Numbered from the stretch's first letter, positions 11,440 to 22,853 are shown. The stretch: DNA of 64,000 nt from Linyphia triangularis (GCA_963978545.1 OZ021722.1:107423942-107487941); one strand, 5' to 3'. The notes: generated from the sequence alone by a model not told the origin. Numbers and translations: made by a program.

Positions 11440-12580
11440 CAGACAAAGGCTCAGTCACCGCAATGATGTTTCGATACCTGCTCTACCACAACCACGGGTC
11501 CCAGAGACGCCCAAGAGAACGTCCCCCAAAGCATAATACCGCCACCACCGGCCTGAGGGAGCACTGTACATGACCTACTGTACATTGAGGGAGCAACTGT
11601 TCGCCTGAAAGACGGCGTATCCGGACTCGGCCATCTGACCAGGCAACTCGATCAGGCCGATATCCTTGCTAAGGAGAATTGCAGGATTTCAACATCTCCC
11701 TCTTCCACGCTTACTTTTTTGGAATTGTACTCTCTGGAAAAATCAAAGATCTCGGAGGAGTGGAAAACACCCCAACCCATAATTGGTACAAGGGCTCAAA
11801 ACCGGGTTTGTCCCTTGACCTCCCGTGTGACAGACATACCCGGACTGTTCTATCAAGGCTTGCTAGCGGTCACATCAAGTGCCTAACTTTCAACGAGGGC
11901 ACGAAAACCTTTGCCACCTGCACCAAGTGCCAAAATCATCAGACCTCTCCTGAGCACCTCTTGGATTGCATTGGACTATCTAAGGAGGATCTCTTTGTCA
12001 CGCACTCTGGTCACCAAGGAAGAACAGAGGTGAGTTCAAAGATTGCATTGGGTTTATTGTTTACACTGCAAGCATAAGCAACGGGCCGCCACACCGAGGG
12101 GGAAGTAGTGAACTTCTTACGCTTACCGGGGCTGGTTGCGGCAGCGATTCCAAGGCGGTGACAGCTTTTCCGGTACACTTTACGTCAGGTCCACCGACCA
12201 GCGGTAACCTAAACACCAACTCGGTGTATCCTACAGGCTAACTGAGCCTAAACATAAAACTAAAAAAAACCAGCAAGCAGCCCCGAAGACCTTAACTAGC
12301 TGCTTTTATTTACCAGGCCGCTTGGACATGCGCTCTCGCCGATGTTGTGGCTGACCAATCAAGGTGAAGATGTGCAGAAGAGGTGCGCATGCCAGGTTGA
12401 ACCGTCACATCTTTAGCAATCCTCTCCTAGTCTTCGACTTCCTTTTAGTCAACGAACTCGTGGATCTTGTCTGACTCCGTCAGACAGTGAGGATTAGCAA
12501 CAACAACAACAGGCAACTCGCTCCCACACACAGAAGTAAGTGAAAGAATGATTCTTCAGACTCTCCAGCAGCAGTTAAAT
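11440..12580 (-). pseudogene. Tc1-like transposase relic, split
   Basis: On the minus strand the stretch at 11560-11480 encodes GGGGIMLWGTFSWASLGP, which matches the conserved GG(G)xMxWGxFS block of Tc1-family transposases. It is preceded, after the insertion is removed, by SDES-like residues near 12560. The reading is broken. The relic is interrupted by a non-LTR fragment (11651-12509) flanked by the 11-bp duplication CAGGCAACTCG. Outer limits are approximate. Confidence 0.5.
11651..12509 (+). mobile_element. 5'-truncated non-LTR retrotransposon (ORF2 3' end)
   Basis: From 11656 the reading is ADILAKENC, the tail of a retroelement RNase H domain. After a frame change near 11770 it continues HNWYKGSKPGLSL, then a Cys/His knuckle (CTKCQNHQTSPEHLLDC) typical of the C-terminus of Jockey/I-group ORF2 proteins. 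Near 12440-12470 FLLVNELVDLV, a stop and a CAACAACAACAAC tail match the usual end of such elements. About 330 bp of unrelated GC-richer DNA lies between the parts. An 11-bp duplication CAGGCAACTCG flanks the piece (11640-11650, 12510-12520), as expected of target-primed insertion. Dead copy. Confidence 0.65.
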
Positions 12581-12980
12581 ACCACTTCCACCTAATCACG
12601 TGCCTTCCACGTCATCCAGGCGAGTTCATTGCAAAATGTGGGGGTGGTCATCTTTCAATTTTAACTTAATTTTCTTATGTGAATACATTGAATTATTAGC
12701 CTTTAAAAAAATTTTAAGTATGTTTACTGTGGTAATTTGGACATTTTATAAGATGGTGATTTTGTAGAGTCATAATTATTCAGATATAACTTGCATTGGT
12801 CAATTTTGAAAATTTATTAGATGTGTTCAATAATTTGTACATTCCGCAATCTAAATTTTTCCTTTTCGTATATTTTGCATATTTTTCTAAACTGAAAAAT
12901 TAATAATGATTTTCATATGGCCTAAAAAGTTGCTGCAGCTTGTATTGATTGATATGATTAATTATTCCTAGAAATTTTTT

Positions 12981-13201
12981 AATATTTTGTTTATTAAATA
13001 AAGTAATCTGAACCACTTTTCATTCGTGTGTATTGAAATTTTATAATTATGTATACTTTTATACTGTCAATTTTGAAAATTTATTAAATATGTTTAATAA
13101 TTATTAGATGTGTTTCAATAATATTTTGTTTATTAAATAAAGTAATCTGAACCACTTTTCATTCGTGTGTATTGAAATTTTATAATTATGTATACTTTTA
13201 T
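12981..13201. repeat. 82-bp direct duplication
   Basis: The block beginning AATATTTTGTTTATTAAATA occurs at 12981 and again at 13120, almost identical over about 82 bases, so it duplicated locally with ~139-bp spacing. No gene overlaps it. Confidence 0.7.
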
Positions 13202-13802
13202 TATGTGTATTGAAATAAAATTATATTTTTATCAAATTTAATTTGTTTTACTTAATACTTATATATATACACAGTGTCATAAAATACATTTAAATCCTGT
13301 CGCGTTAAAAAATATTTTGAAAGTTAGTAAATTATTGCATTTTTTTAATGTTTTAATCAAATTGAAAGTCTAGGTAATCATAGTATAGATAACCAAATAA
13401 ATATATTATTATAGTTTGATATAAGAAAAGACTGATAGCTATTAATAAATTATTTTGTGTTACATGCTCATTTTGTGATATATTTTTTACCTTTCTATTT
13501 ATGTTGAAGGATTACCTTATTGCTTCGGAATTTTTTTTTTGTTTTAATTTATAATAGGACATAGAATATTTTGCTGTGATACAGAATTGTACTTTAATTT
13601 TTATGATTTTCATCCATTGAATATGGTCATTATTACTAACAAAACCTTTAGCAGAACACAAATGCCTTCTTGATATTGTAAACTGTGTTTAATACTAAAA
13701 TTAATCATATATTTTGTGGCAGAAGCTTTTCCATCTACAATTGTTTCTTAATATTTTGCAAAAGCAAACCGTTCACTTACATTTGTAAACCTTTTTTGTC
13801 AC

Positions 13803-14310
13803 TGGAAGTTTTTGTGTAAAATAGAGAAAAACTTCGCTTATAGGGGTAAACTGTTTCTTATACAGAAAAATTTCTGTGTATTTTATATGAAATTTATTGC
13901 AGAAAGTTTCCGTGTACTTTACGGGGGAAATTGTATTTTATATGGAATTGACCTTATTCAACACAGAAATTCTGTTTATTTTACAGGTGGAAATTGCATT
14001 TTGTATGGAATCAACGTACTTAATACAGGAAATTTTAATTTATTTTACGGGAGTAAATTATTTTGTATGAAATTACCGTATTTAATACGGAAAGTTTATG
14101 TTTATTTTACGGGGGATCAATGTTAGTAACCAGTCAATAACCGTTTTTAATACGAAAAGTTTCCGTTTATTTTACGGGAGAAAACTGTATTTTGTACGGA
14201 ATGACCGTAATTATTACTGAAAGTTTCCGTTCATTTTACGGGAAAAAACCGTTGCAATCAGTCAAAAACCGTATTTAATACGGAATGTTTCCGTATTTTT
14301 TACGGTTTTA
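13803..14310 (+). repeat. Degenerate minisatellite, 62-66-bp unit
   Basis: Units with the core GTTTATTTTACGGG, then a TACGGAA block and CCGTATTTAATACGG, repeat about eight times; TTTTACGGG recurs near 13980, 14043, 14104, 14170 and 14236. Units become better conserved towards the right end. They share the TACGG motif with the terminal repeat, so the array may be subterminal binding sites of the 5.7-kb element. Confidence 0.65.
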
Positions 14311-14369
14311 AACTGGCGACCCAGCTGCCAGTTTAAAACCGTAAATTTGACGGGATTTTTTTTGCAGTG

Positions 14370-15066
14370 TAATATCATATAGATATTACGAGTTAATTCA
14401 AATTCAGTCTATATATAGAGCAACTTTGAAGACAAGCTATCTTTCAAACATATTAGGAATTCGTTCATATTCAGTTCCTCTATGTACATTTGGACATTTA
14501 GTTCATATATATGACAACTTTGTTCTCAGAATACCTTTCAGACATATCAGGAGTTCAGTTCGTTCAGCCATTTCATCAAAAATTCAGTTCATACAGAAAT
14601 TAGAATTCTGAAAAGAAATTCTGCTTAAGCTGAATTTAAGGAGGTGCATAATCCTTTTACTGCTGGATTCTATTAGGAAATATATATTTTTGAAGCCGAA
14701 GAAATTTTTAAAATTTGATCTGAAATTTTTAAAATGGCACTTATTGGCATTTTCATGTTTATTTGTAAAATATTGGAATCAGCAAATTAAAATTTAAAGT
14801 ATATTTGTAATAAAAAAAAAGATGCATTTCCTTTTTCGCCCCCTTTAAAAATTCCCTTCATTCATTGAGGGTTAGCAGACCGTGGCTCCGCTTGCAGCTC
14901 TTCCCATGGATATATGCGGCTCTTCAAGTTCTAAGTAACTTAACCCAAGAATGAAGTCAATTGATAAAGCAATAAATGGCAATACATTTGTTTTGATTGT
15001 GTAAATCCATTATAAACTTACTACGTAATCTTGAACACAAGAAATTAAGCAATTTTTTATAAATTA
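14370..15066. other. Non-coding, decayed repeat
   Basis: The first 250 bases carry the same AGGAGTTCAGTTCGTTCA / CATATATAGAGCAACTTTG motif seen at 7795-8000. The remainder shows no gene or clear element. Confidence 0.4.
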
Positions 15067-15399
15067 CTAGGGGGCACCACCCCCTGCTCGCTAATGCTCG
15101 CCAACCCCATGGATCGCTATGCAATCCCCTTGGTTCGCGACGCGAACCAGGCTCGCTTCAAAGTGAGGTATTTAAAATATGCCCTAGAAAAAAGCTATTT
15201 CGGCTGCATAATCAATAAAATCCTTGAAAAGTGATATTGTGCCATGAAACTGAAAACATTGGATAATTTTTGATGAGTCACGATATTTTGGACGTCATTA
15301 TCTTACTGCTTATGTCGAGACGCGTTAAGCAAGAACAGTTTGGCAACGTAGCAGAACGTTTTTGGAAAATAATAAAAATAAACACTCTCGTGCGGGCTC

Positions 15400-15692
15400 C
15401 CGATAGCCTAGGCGGTAGAGTATCAAGCTCGTAACCGGAGGGTTGCGGGTTCTGTCATCGGATCGCCAAATATCGGTGTGTACCTAATGGGGGCTGGTGC
15501 ACATTAAATCTGTCGTGGCCTCAATGTCCTCTCGTTGGTGTGGTGGGGTCGGAGAGAGGGGTTTACACTAGAAGATTTCGATCTCGTATTCTTCTAGATG
15601 CTCAAAATTACGAGACGTATTTGGCTGTGTTAAGCACTTTATAAGTGGCAGAAATAGACAGTCGGTGGTTCCAAAACAAAACAAAACACTCT
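15400..15692 (+). mobile_element. tRNA-derived SINE family 3
   Basis: The head GATAGCCTAGGCGGTAGAG is a tRNA D-arm/A box. An anticodon-arm-like GCTCGTAACCGGAGGGTTGC follows, then a damaged B box (GGGTTCTGTCATC). The body contains GGTGTGGTGGGGTCGGAGAG and the tail CACTTTATAAGTGGCAGAA followed by AACAAAAC repeats. A second copy, minus strand, lies at 51158-51440 with a better B box. Confidence 0.72.
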
Positions 15693-16022
15693 CGTGCACT
15701 TTATAAGTGGCAGAAATAGACAGTCGGTGGTTTCAAATCAAAACAAAACAAAACACTCTCGTGCACTTTATAAGTGGCAGAAATAGACAGTCGGTGGTTT
15801 CAAAACAAAACAAAACAAAACACTCTCGTGCACTTTATAAGTGGCAGAAATAGACAGTCGGTGGTTTCAAAACAAAACAAAACAAAACACTCTCGTGCAC
15901 TTTATAAGTGGCAGAAATAGACAGTCGGTGGTTTCAAAACAAAACAAAACAAAACACTCTCGTGCACTTTATAAGTGGCAGAAATAGACAGTCGGTAGTT
16001 CCAAAACAAACAAAACACTCTC
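15635..16022 (+). repeat. Tandem amplification of a SINE tail, 67-bp unit
   Basis: The SINE 3' end beginning CACTTTATAAGTGGCAGAA recurs at 15635, 15697, 15764, 15831, 15898 and 15965 (spacing 62, then 67 x4). Each unit ends in AAAACAAAAC and ACTCTCGTG. Units are nearly identical, so the expansion is recent. Confidence 0.9.
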
Positions 16023-16728
16023 GTACATATGTTTAAAAAAGTTAAGTTATTTCAAAAAGCAATTTAAATTAAGGACTGGTTTTGTATGAAGCGCCAAAAT
16101 GATTAAAGTTGCACATCGAAATTTCTTAACGAAGCAATATTGGCAATCATATGTTTGCATAATCCTTTTAACGATACTTACAAAATAACACTAATTGTTT
16201 ATCCGCAATGCTGAAGTATTTATTCAATCGGTGTGAATGTGAGCATGGAAACCTTAATATTCTTAAAGGAAATTCCTTGCTCAGTTTTTATAGCCATGTA
16301 TCCGGAAAACTTTCGTTATAAATGTGTTGTTGTTATTTGCCGAATCCAAACAAATCTTTCTTGTTTTAATTGTATAAGAAAGAGAGTTCCCGGAATTCTA
16401 ATCCAAAAGAAATATACACATCTTGCATCTTTGTAAATATTAAATCAATACTTTTTAAACAGGCAATAACTTTTTTCTGTAGACTGTAATAAGAAAAACA
16501 AAATATAGTGAATCCAAGTTGTTTTCTGTTACCAGTTGTATTAGTCAAATTTTGAAAGATATATTGTGAAAGGCTTAATTGCTGAATTTGGAAATTCATG
16601 GATAAAATACATTTAGAAGATTTGTAATAGGATGTTTGAAGTCGTTGCCATTCTGCTAATAAAAATACAGCCGAATTCGGGCGGAACGTAAGAGAATTAT
16701 ATATATATAGATTAAAAAAAAAAAACTA

Positions 16729-16814
16729 TTAAATGACACCAGTCCAAGACAAATATAAATGCAGTGACTGGTATTAAGTGTAATTAAAAGTTGAATGATG
16801 CTCCACAACCTTAG
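16729..16814 (+). repeat. Repeat family H, 3' end only
   Basis: Matches the 3' end shared with 19761-20477: AGTGACTGGTATTAAGTG, then a GTGTAATTAAAAGT block, then GATGCTCCACAACCTTAG. The rest is absent. Confidence 0.6.
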
Positions 16815-16887
16815 TTTTTCACAGTAGCAAGTGGTTTCCCTGAAATTGTCAAGTATTGCATTTGTTCCAGCAAACCGAATTTGCTTA

Positions 16888-17562
16888 TAGTTCTAGAGGC
16901 GACTGCAATTTTTGAACCCCATCGAACATCATTCTGAATTTTTTATAGAAATTGGAGAAAAGTGAGTAGATTACGAATCCACTGGTCAGCCGTGACAAAA
17001 ATGGCCGAAACTGATCAAAAATCGACTTGGAATGAGTTGAACTAAAATCCGATTACCAAATATGTCATAACTTGCCAAAAAGAGAAGACACTTTTTCGTC
17101 TGGCAACCCACTGCATTTTGATTTTCAATGAGAAAAAGCGCAATTCACTTCTGATCTCTGGCTCGGAAAACTTGTATCTTGTAAAAGTAAGCCAAATTGG
17201 CGACATCAGTTACGTCATTAGTGACGTAATGTTTATTGCCAATTTGGCTCATTTGTTAAAGATGCGAGTAAGCCATAGCCACATATACGAATCGTCTGCA
17301 ACCTTCTTAATTGATAATTAAAGAGTAAGGGTTACCAAACAAATAAAAAAATTAAAAAAATGCTCATTATTTGGTAAGTTATGGTGGATTTGGCAATTGG
17401 ATTTAGTTCAACTTATCAAACGTCGAATTTTGACCAGTTTCGGCCATTTTTGCCATGGCACACCAGTGGATTCGTAATCTACTAACTTTTCTCCAATTTC
17501 TATAAAAAAAATTCAGAATGATGTTCGATAGGGTCCAAAAATTGCAGTCGCCTCTCAGTCTA
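16888..17562. mobile_element. Foldback MITE family A, full copy 2
   Basis: 675 bp between TTA duplications (16885-16887, 17563-17565), with ends TAGTTCTAGAGGCGACTGC and the complement of TAGACTGAGAGGCGACTGC. Both halves carry the family's AGTTACGTCATTAGTGACGT-type palindrome (near 17210-17228). No coding capacity. Confidence 0.88.
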
Positions 17563-17565
17563 TTA

Positions 17566-18517
17566 CAGATCTTTTAATAAGGAACTCGCCCGAATAAAAT
17601 AATTTTCTCTAGCATATAAACTTTATCATATACAGTGTTCAATTAAGAACATCACCCATTTTAGCAGATACGTATTCACTAGCTAACGTACAAAGCTAGT
17701 CTAATTTGCATATCGGTTCATATAAAGAGAGGCGCAGCTTTTCCTGGCATTGACGAGCGCTAGTGAGCAGGTTAAGAGCCTTTTAGTTAGTAATAGTTCA
17801 AATTCATATCTGTAATGTTATACCATTAAGTAACGTGAGTATTTGTCAGGCTTATTTCCTTCAAGCAACGCTAGTGTAATTTATCAAATGGTTAGAAATG
17901 GTAATATTTCACATACTGACACAAACGTTATTTTACGGGAATGGTTATTATATAAATTGTGGAAAAGATACAATTTCAGTATAATTATAGCGGATGAACT
18001 GGATATCTTTGGAAAGGTAGTCCGCATAAATTGCTCATTGTTTAATGGACATTCCAAGATAATAGCATGTGATGTAGAGTGCGTCTTATGCATTAATGAG
18101 ATATTTTCATGCCTCTGAATAACTATACCTGAAATTTCATCTCGATCTGTTGAACGGGACGGCCGCTAGAGGTCCATATATTTGCAAAGTTATTTTATGA
18201 CCACCTTGTACATTAAATTAGTCTCAAATACCAAAAGACATACCATTTAGCGATAATTAATGGCTGAAATCAAGCTTTGTTAGGATTATGATTCAGGCCT
18301 TGAAAATTTAGATTTTTTTTTTTATGAATAAAAAATGTCATCAGATTGGCGAATTTAGGCAAATTTGGCAAAAAAAGTCGCAACAAAACCTTATTATTGT
18401 TCAGTATCTTTATTTGCTACCAAGATGACGCTTTTCAAAAATAGTTAATACGGAGGCTATCTTCAAATATAATTTTGAAACACATCCGGTTTTAATATCC
18501 AATCAAATGTAATGTGT
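17566..18517. other. Unassigned sequence, no gene recognised
   Basis: A less AT-biased block at 17630-18220 contains short open stretches on both strands, but none with a recognisable family or splice borders. CTAGAGGTCCATATATTTGC followed by ACCACCTTGTAC near 18168-18210 looks like a transposon end. Class unknown. Confidence 0.35.
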
Positions 18518-18521
18518 TTAA

Positions 18522-19043
18522 GGGGGTCTGGAACTAAAAATTAAAAAAATTCTTAATTTTTTGGGACATTTTAAAAAATAACAAAAGTATTTCTGAATAA
18601 AATGGTATGACATTTTTGTTTCTATCATTAGTAGAACTTGGAATATTGAAGTTTTTTTACATGACAACTACTGTATCTCGGACAGGAAACTTTGAGATTG
18701 TTTTTCACGATGATGGCTTTTTGTCCCTTTTTTTGAGTTTAAATTGATATAACCTAAAAACAACTTGTTATAAATACTAAAACTTTCCACAATTATTTCT
18801 TATATATATTTTTTTAATTTGTTTTCAGAAATTGTGTATTCTGATCTAACTTTTTTGTTTGTTTTTGGAGCTTAGGAATACTAAGAGTTTTATTCAGTTT
18901 TCGCTTAAAATATTTTTTAAAAGCTTTTTCTAAATATTTTATCGAAAAATCATGCAGACAACTTTTACTATATGAATTATAAGATGTAAGTTAATGCAAA
19001 AAGGAAGTAATTTTTTAAAAACGTTAGGTAACGTAAAAATTTC

Positions 19044-19084
<41 letters not shown>

Positions 19085-19235
19085 AAAAAAAAAAAAAAAA
19101 AAAAAATCTTTTTTTTTAATTTGAAAACTTTAAATAATTATGTTTGTTTTAATGCATAATACAATACTGTATCGAAATTTTCAGAAAAATATTTCTAAAA
19201 ATAAAGATTTATAGAATTTTGAGTCCTGGAACACA
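18522..19235. mobile_element. TTAA-target MITE family D, copy 1
   Basis: 714 bp between TTAA sites; left end GGGGGTCTGGAACTAAAAAT, right end GAGTCCTGGAACACA. Near the middle-right (19046-19107) a ~34-base T run is followed by AATT and a ~26-base A run, a long hairpin. Copies are at 24105-25266 (minus, interrupted) and 40671-41040 (partial). Confidence 0.72.
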
Positions 19236-19760
19236 TTAAGATATCGAGACCTTTGAATTACTGAATAATATGTATGATGTATTTTAGTATGCAACACTTG
19301 TCTGTAACATTTAACGTTTCGATTTAGTGAACTGTAATTGGCTATCAGATTCCATTTTCATTACTTCCAGTCTTAACTTCTGGTGTAATTTTGGAAAAGG
19401 AAACCATTTAGGCGAAAAGAAACTCTTTAATTTATAAATCGTACAAGTCTGTATAACATTGGTAATTTAGTCTGGAAATGGTAACTCCATACAGATGAAC
19501 GTAAAGAGTAGTGCTATAATCTTCTCTCTATTTTAGAAAATTTTATTCATTTCGCGTATATTTGTGTCGGCTTGATTGTTAAAATAGAATAAAATTTTAG
19601 CAAATTTTTATACTTACTTTTGAATGCACGTATTATTAAAATAATTTTCTTCATTTAGAAAACAGAAAATTACTTATTTTAGATTTTGTTTTTAAATTGG
19701 ATTATGTTTTTAAAACGCATATCGGAAGACGTTTCAACTTAAATTATGTATAAATATTTT

Positions 19761-20295
19761 TACTTTCAATTACCCATATGTATACATAGGGTAATGAAAG
19801 TATAGCATTCAATAAAAAAAAAAATTAAAAAAAACCACATTTCTCTACATTTCGTAACATTCTGATTTCAAAAAAATGATCTAGAAAAAATGTCTGCCTG
19901 TGTGTGTATCTGTGGTCAGCATAACACCCGAACAAATTGACCTACGATGATCAAATTTGGTATGCGGGTAGCTGGTGGCCATGGGACCTACCATTAAGGT
20001 TTTCGTCAAAATTGCGCATGCGCATAAGGTAGCTGCCATTGAAAAAATCATGTTTTTCAGTAATTGCTAAAAAATGGCTCAAACTATTTTGTTTAAAATC
20101 ACTGTGGTAGTGCCTCTTAATGTGACCTAAACGTCCCAACCTCCGAAATTCAAAAACGAATTCCTTTAACACACAGTTCTCTTTCCTTGAGCATACCTCA
20201 ACAACGATTGTTTTTCTTCTCTTTTCAGTTTCACTTACAAGAAAGGATAATATACGAATTATCGAAAAGTATATCGCCAAAATCATCACTTTGGC

Positions 20296-20326
<31 letters not shown>

Positions 20327-20477
20327 GTAAAGATTCATTAAAGAATTATCGCAAAAAATACCACCAAAATGGCCGCTTTTGCTAAATAAATGATGAAAAT
20401 GTAAAATCGGTAAATGACACAAATCCACGTCAGTATTATAGTGTAATTGAAAGTTGTGCGATGTTCCACACCCCTAG
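19761..20477 (+). repeat. Dispersed repeat family H, full copy
   Basis: Begins TACTTTCAATTACCCATATG, with an immediate hairpin (CTTTCAATTACCC..GGGTAATGAAAG). It ends GTGCGATGTTCCACACCCCTAG. An inner GTAATTGAAAGT near the 3' side complements the start. Other copies: 37017-37744 (minus, full), 28415, 43315, 55376 and 16729 (partial). No coding; class unresolved, though the CTAG-T end allows a Helitron relation. Confidence 0.65.
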
Positions 20478-20847
20478 TTTCCATTGGAATGCTTATAAAA
20501 ATATTGGTTTTGAATTTTTAAAAGATAATTATTAAATAGCATTCGTAATTAAATTTTTCTTGAGTAGAAAATAATACAACATAAATGTATCGTAATTAAG
20601 GCGTTCTTTAATGTTATAAACATATGCCACATGGCGATAATTTTTCATTTGGCGAATAAGTTAGTAAACAATCTCTAATAATAACTTCAAAATTAACATA
20701 AAACACTGCGACTTCAAAACGCTCAACGAAACAGCTCATTTGGTTTTTCCCTTGTAATTGGATTTTCTTTCATATACGCAAAACGGTACCAAAGAACATA
20801 ACAGGTGTCTATCGAAATAGTTTCATTTAGCTAAACTAATTTTTTAA

Positions 20848-21577
20848 GGTATACGTATAGGTTTCAACATTTTTTTTTTTAATTTTCAATTTAAAAATTA
20901 GACCTTTGCACCTTGAAAAGTGCATTATTTGTTAAACTGTTTCCAATAAAAAAAATTTTTAATTTCTTCAATTTTAATAATTAATTAACATTTAATCAAC
21001 TAATTAGGGTAATTACGAAAGGTAATGACAAATATTCTAATTAACCCACAGATACAATTTTGGTGTTCAATAATGCGGAATACCCTGCTCTATGTTTTGA
21101 CCCTATTAATAGAATTTTACCGTGTGTATATTTTGTGATATCTTGCTTTAAGTGAATCTATTAGAAAAATCCAAGTTTTTTTTATACAGAATCTTATCTT
21201 TAAAATTCAATTAAAAAAATATTTATTTACAAATCACTTAGTATTTAGGGTCAAAACATTCAACAATGTATGCAGATTATATAGCATAAAATAAATTTCA
21301 AAAAATATTATTTAAACTGGAGTTATTACTGTTTGAATGAAATGCAAAATAGAAAAAACTACAATCTGAGACTCACTTTTAAAAAAGTATTTTTTATATA
21401 ATTTTTTTTTATTATTATTATTATTATACTAATTATTATACATTTCCTTTTTAGTATGCTCCTCCATCATAGGGTTTCCTTCTTTTGTGTTGTTTTTATT
21501 TTGCTTTTGTTTTTTACGGCCTTACAAATCTTCCCCGATTTTTGCGAGTTTTGCGATTTGAAGCCTATACGTATACC
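20848..21577. mobile_element. TTAA-target MITE family E
   Basis: 730 bp flanked by TTAA. The ends GGTATACGTATAGGTTTCAA and TTTGAAGCCTATACGTATACC form an almost perfect ~20-bp inverted repeat. The interior is AT-rich and non-coding. Only copy in the window. Confidence 0.78.
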
Positions 21578-22146
21578 TTAAACAGTATTTATTGGTACGC
21601 AATTAAGTAGCTAACAACTGTCACTTTTGCATTTCAAAGAAGTATTTTTAATTATTAAGAATCGTTAAACCGATATAATCTGCAATGAAAAGAATAACAT
21701 CTAATCAGTCATTCCAAACGCGATGAATATACTATACCCTGAAGCGATATCTTTTAATAAATATCTCTGTTTCGCTATCTTCCTGTGCATTTCTTGCTCT
21801 TTGATTTCTTTTATTTCATCTAATTAATGAAGTAATAACTAAGCTGAATACACACAGACCCAATCAATGAGAAGCCTAATATATTTCTGCCAACATCGCC
21901 TTTTTTGCACAGTGTATCTTACCTCCAGGCTATACAGACGTTAGCGCAAGATGAGCTAAAAAACGTACGACAACTTCTGTCGTATTATTACGTCAAAACA
22001 TCTACAGATGCAGGTGAGGCACGTGGTTCCAAACTTTATCTAACCCAGTTTCAAAATGTCTTACTTCTTTTCTTTCTTTTTAACTAATTTCTTACAGATT
22101 ACCATACTCATCTTAAGTTTTTATTTACAACAGCCATTATAAATCC
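21578..22146. other. Non-coding, nothing recognised
   Basis: AT-rich sequence without gene or repeat borders that I can support; a short open stretch near 21905-22087 has no family resemblance. Confidence 0.4.
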
Positions 22147-22631
22147 TAGACTGAGAGACGACTGCAATTTTTGGACCCCACAGAACATCATTCTGAATTT
22201 TTTATAGAAATTGGTGAAAAGTGAGTAGATTACGAATCCACTGGTCTGCCGTGGAAAAAATGGCCGAAACTGGTCAAAAATCGACTTTTAATAAGTTGAA
22301 GTAAATCCAATTGCCAAATGCGCCATCACTTTCCAAATAATGAGCATTTTCTTTTTATTTAGTAACCCTCACTCTTTAATTTTCAATTAAGAAGGCTACA
22401 GACGATTCAGATATCTGGCGACTGTCTACTTGCATCTATTAAAAGGGAGCAAAGTTGGCAATAAACATTACGTCACTGATGACGTAATTAATGTCTCTAG
22501 TTTGGCTTAATTTTAAAAGATACAAGTTTTCCGAGCCAAAGATCAGAAATCGTTTGTGTTTTTTCTCATTGAAAATCAAAATGCAGTGGGTTGCCAGACA
22601 AAAAAGTTTGTTCTTTTTGGCAATCGGATCT
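22147..22631. mobile_element. Foldback MITE family A, right-truncated
   Basis: Starts TAGACTGAGAGACGACTGC as in the full copies and runs collinearly to about 22631 (TTTGGCAATCGGAT). There it switches to ACTTTTTGTTTCATTC sequence found at 2125-2200. The right terminal repeat is missing. Confidence 0.75.
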
Positions 22632-22853
22632 TTACTTTTTGTTTCATTCTTCAATTAATCCTTTTTTTTTTTTTTTTTTTTTTTGTTACCTAATTTTAAA
22701 ATCAGGGAATCCTTGTAATATAGTCTTAACATGCTCTTTCTACATAATTCGAATAAATAGCATTTCCTGTTCGGTAAAATTTCTAGGAAAACGTACAATA
22801 ATTCTTACATTTAGGTCTAAGAAAGTCCGGCATTTTATAAAGTGGATAAATAT

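Larger units (their letters stand above)
8667..14369. mobile_element. 5.7-kb CACTG-ended transposon-like unit
   Basis: The left end is CACTGTAAAAAAAAACCGTC. The right end complements to CACTGCAAAAAAAATCCCGT. Both are flanked by TA and followed by subterminal blocks of ACGGTTTAAA/TACGG motifs. The interior holds a possible start exon (8851), a possible exon with a TTTTTTTCAG acceptor near 9427, a MITE (10765), a Tc1-like relic split by a non-LTR fragment (11440-12580), an 82-bp duplication (12981) and a 62-66-bp minisatellite near the right end. No transposase was recognised, so the class is open. CACTG ends recall CACTA/Chapaev-type elements (inference). It could also be two related MITEs framing unrelated DNA. 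Confidence 0.55.
15067..16711 (-). mobile_element. Helitron, non-autonomous
   Basis: On the minus strand it begins TCTATATATATAATTC (5' TC at 16711, preceded by A). It ends with the hairpin GGGGG-TGGTG-CCCCC directly followed by TAG (CTAG terminus, 15067-15070) and a T. These are the hallmarks of Helitron ends with an A/T insertion site. There is no Rep/helicase coding. It carries an internal SINE (15400-15692) and its amplified tail. Confidence 0.7.

Noticed and set aside
13812..14126. 104-codon open frame near the right end of the 5.7-kb unit
   Set aside because: Reads through the 62-66-bp minisatellite; no domain and no splice or start context.
17843..18118. 91-codon open frame
   Set aside because: Overlapped by an open frame on the other strand, no ATG-led context or family; looks like transposon-derived or chance sequence.
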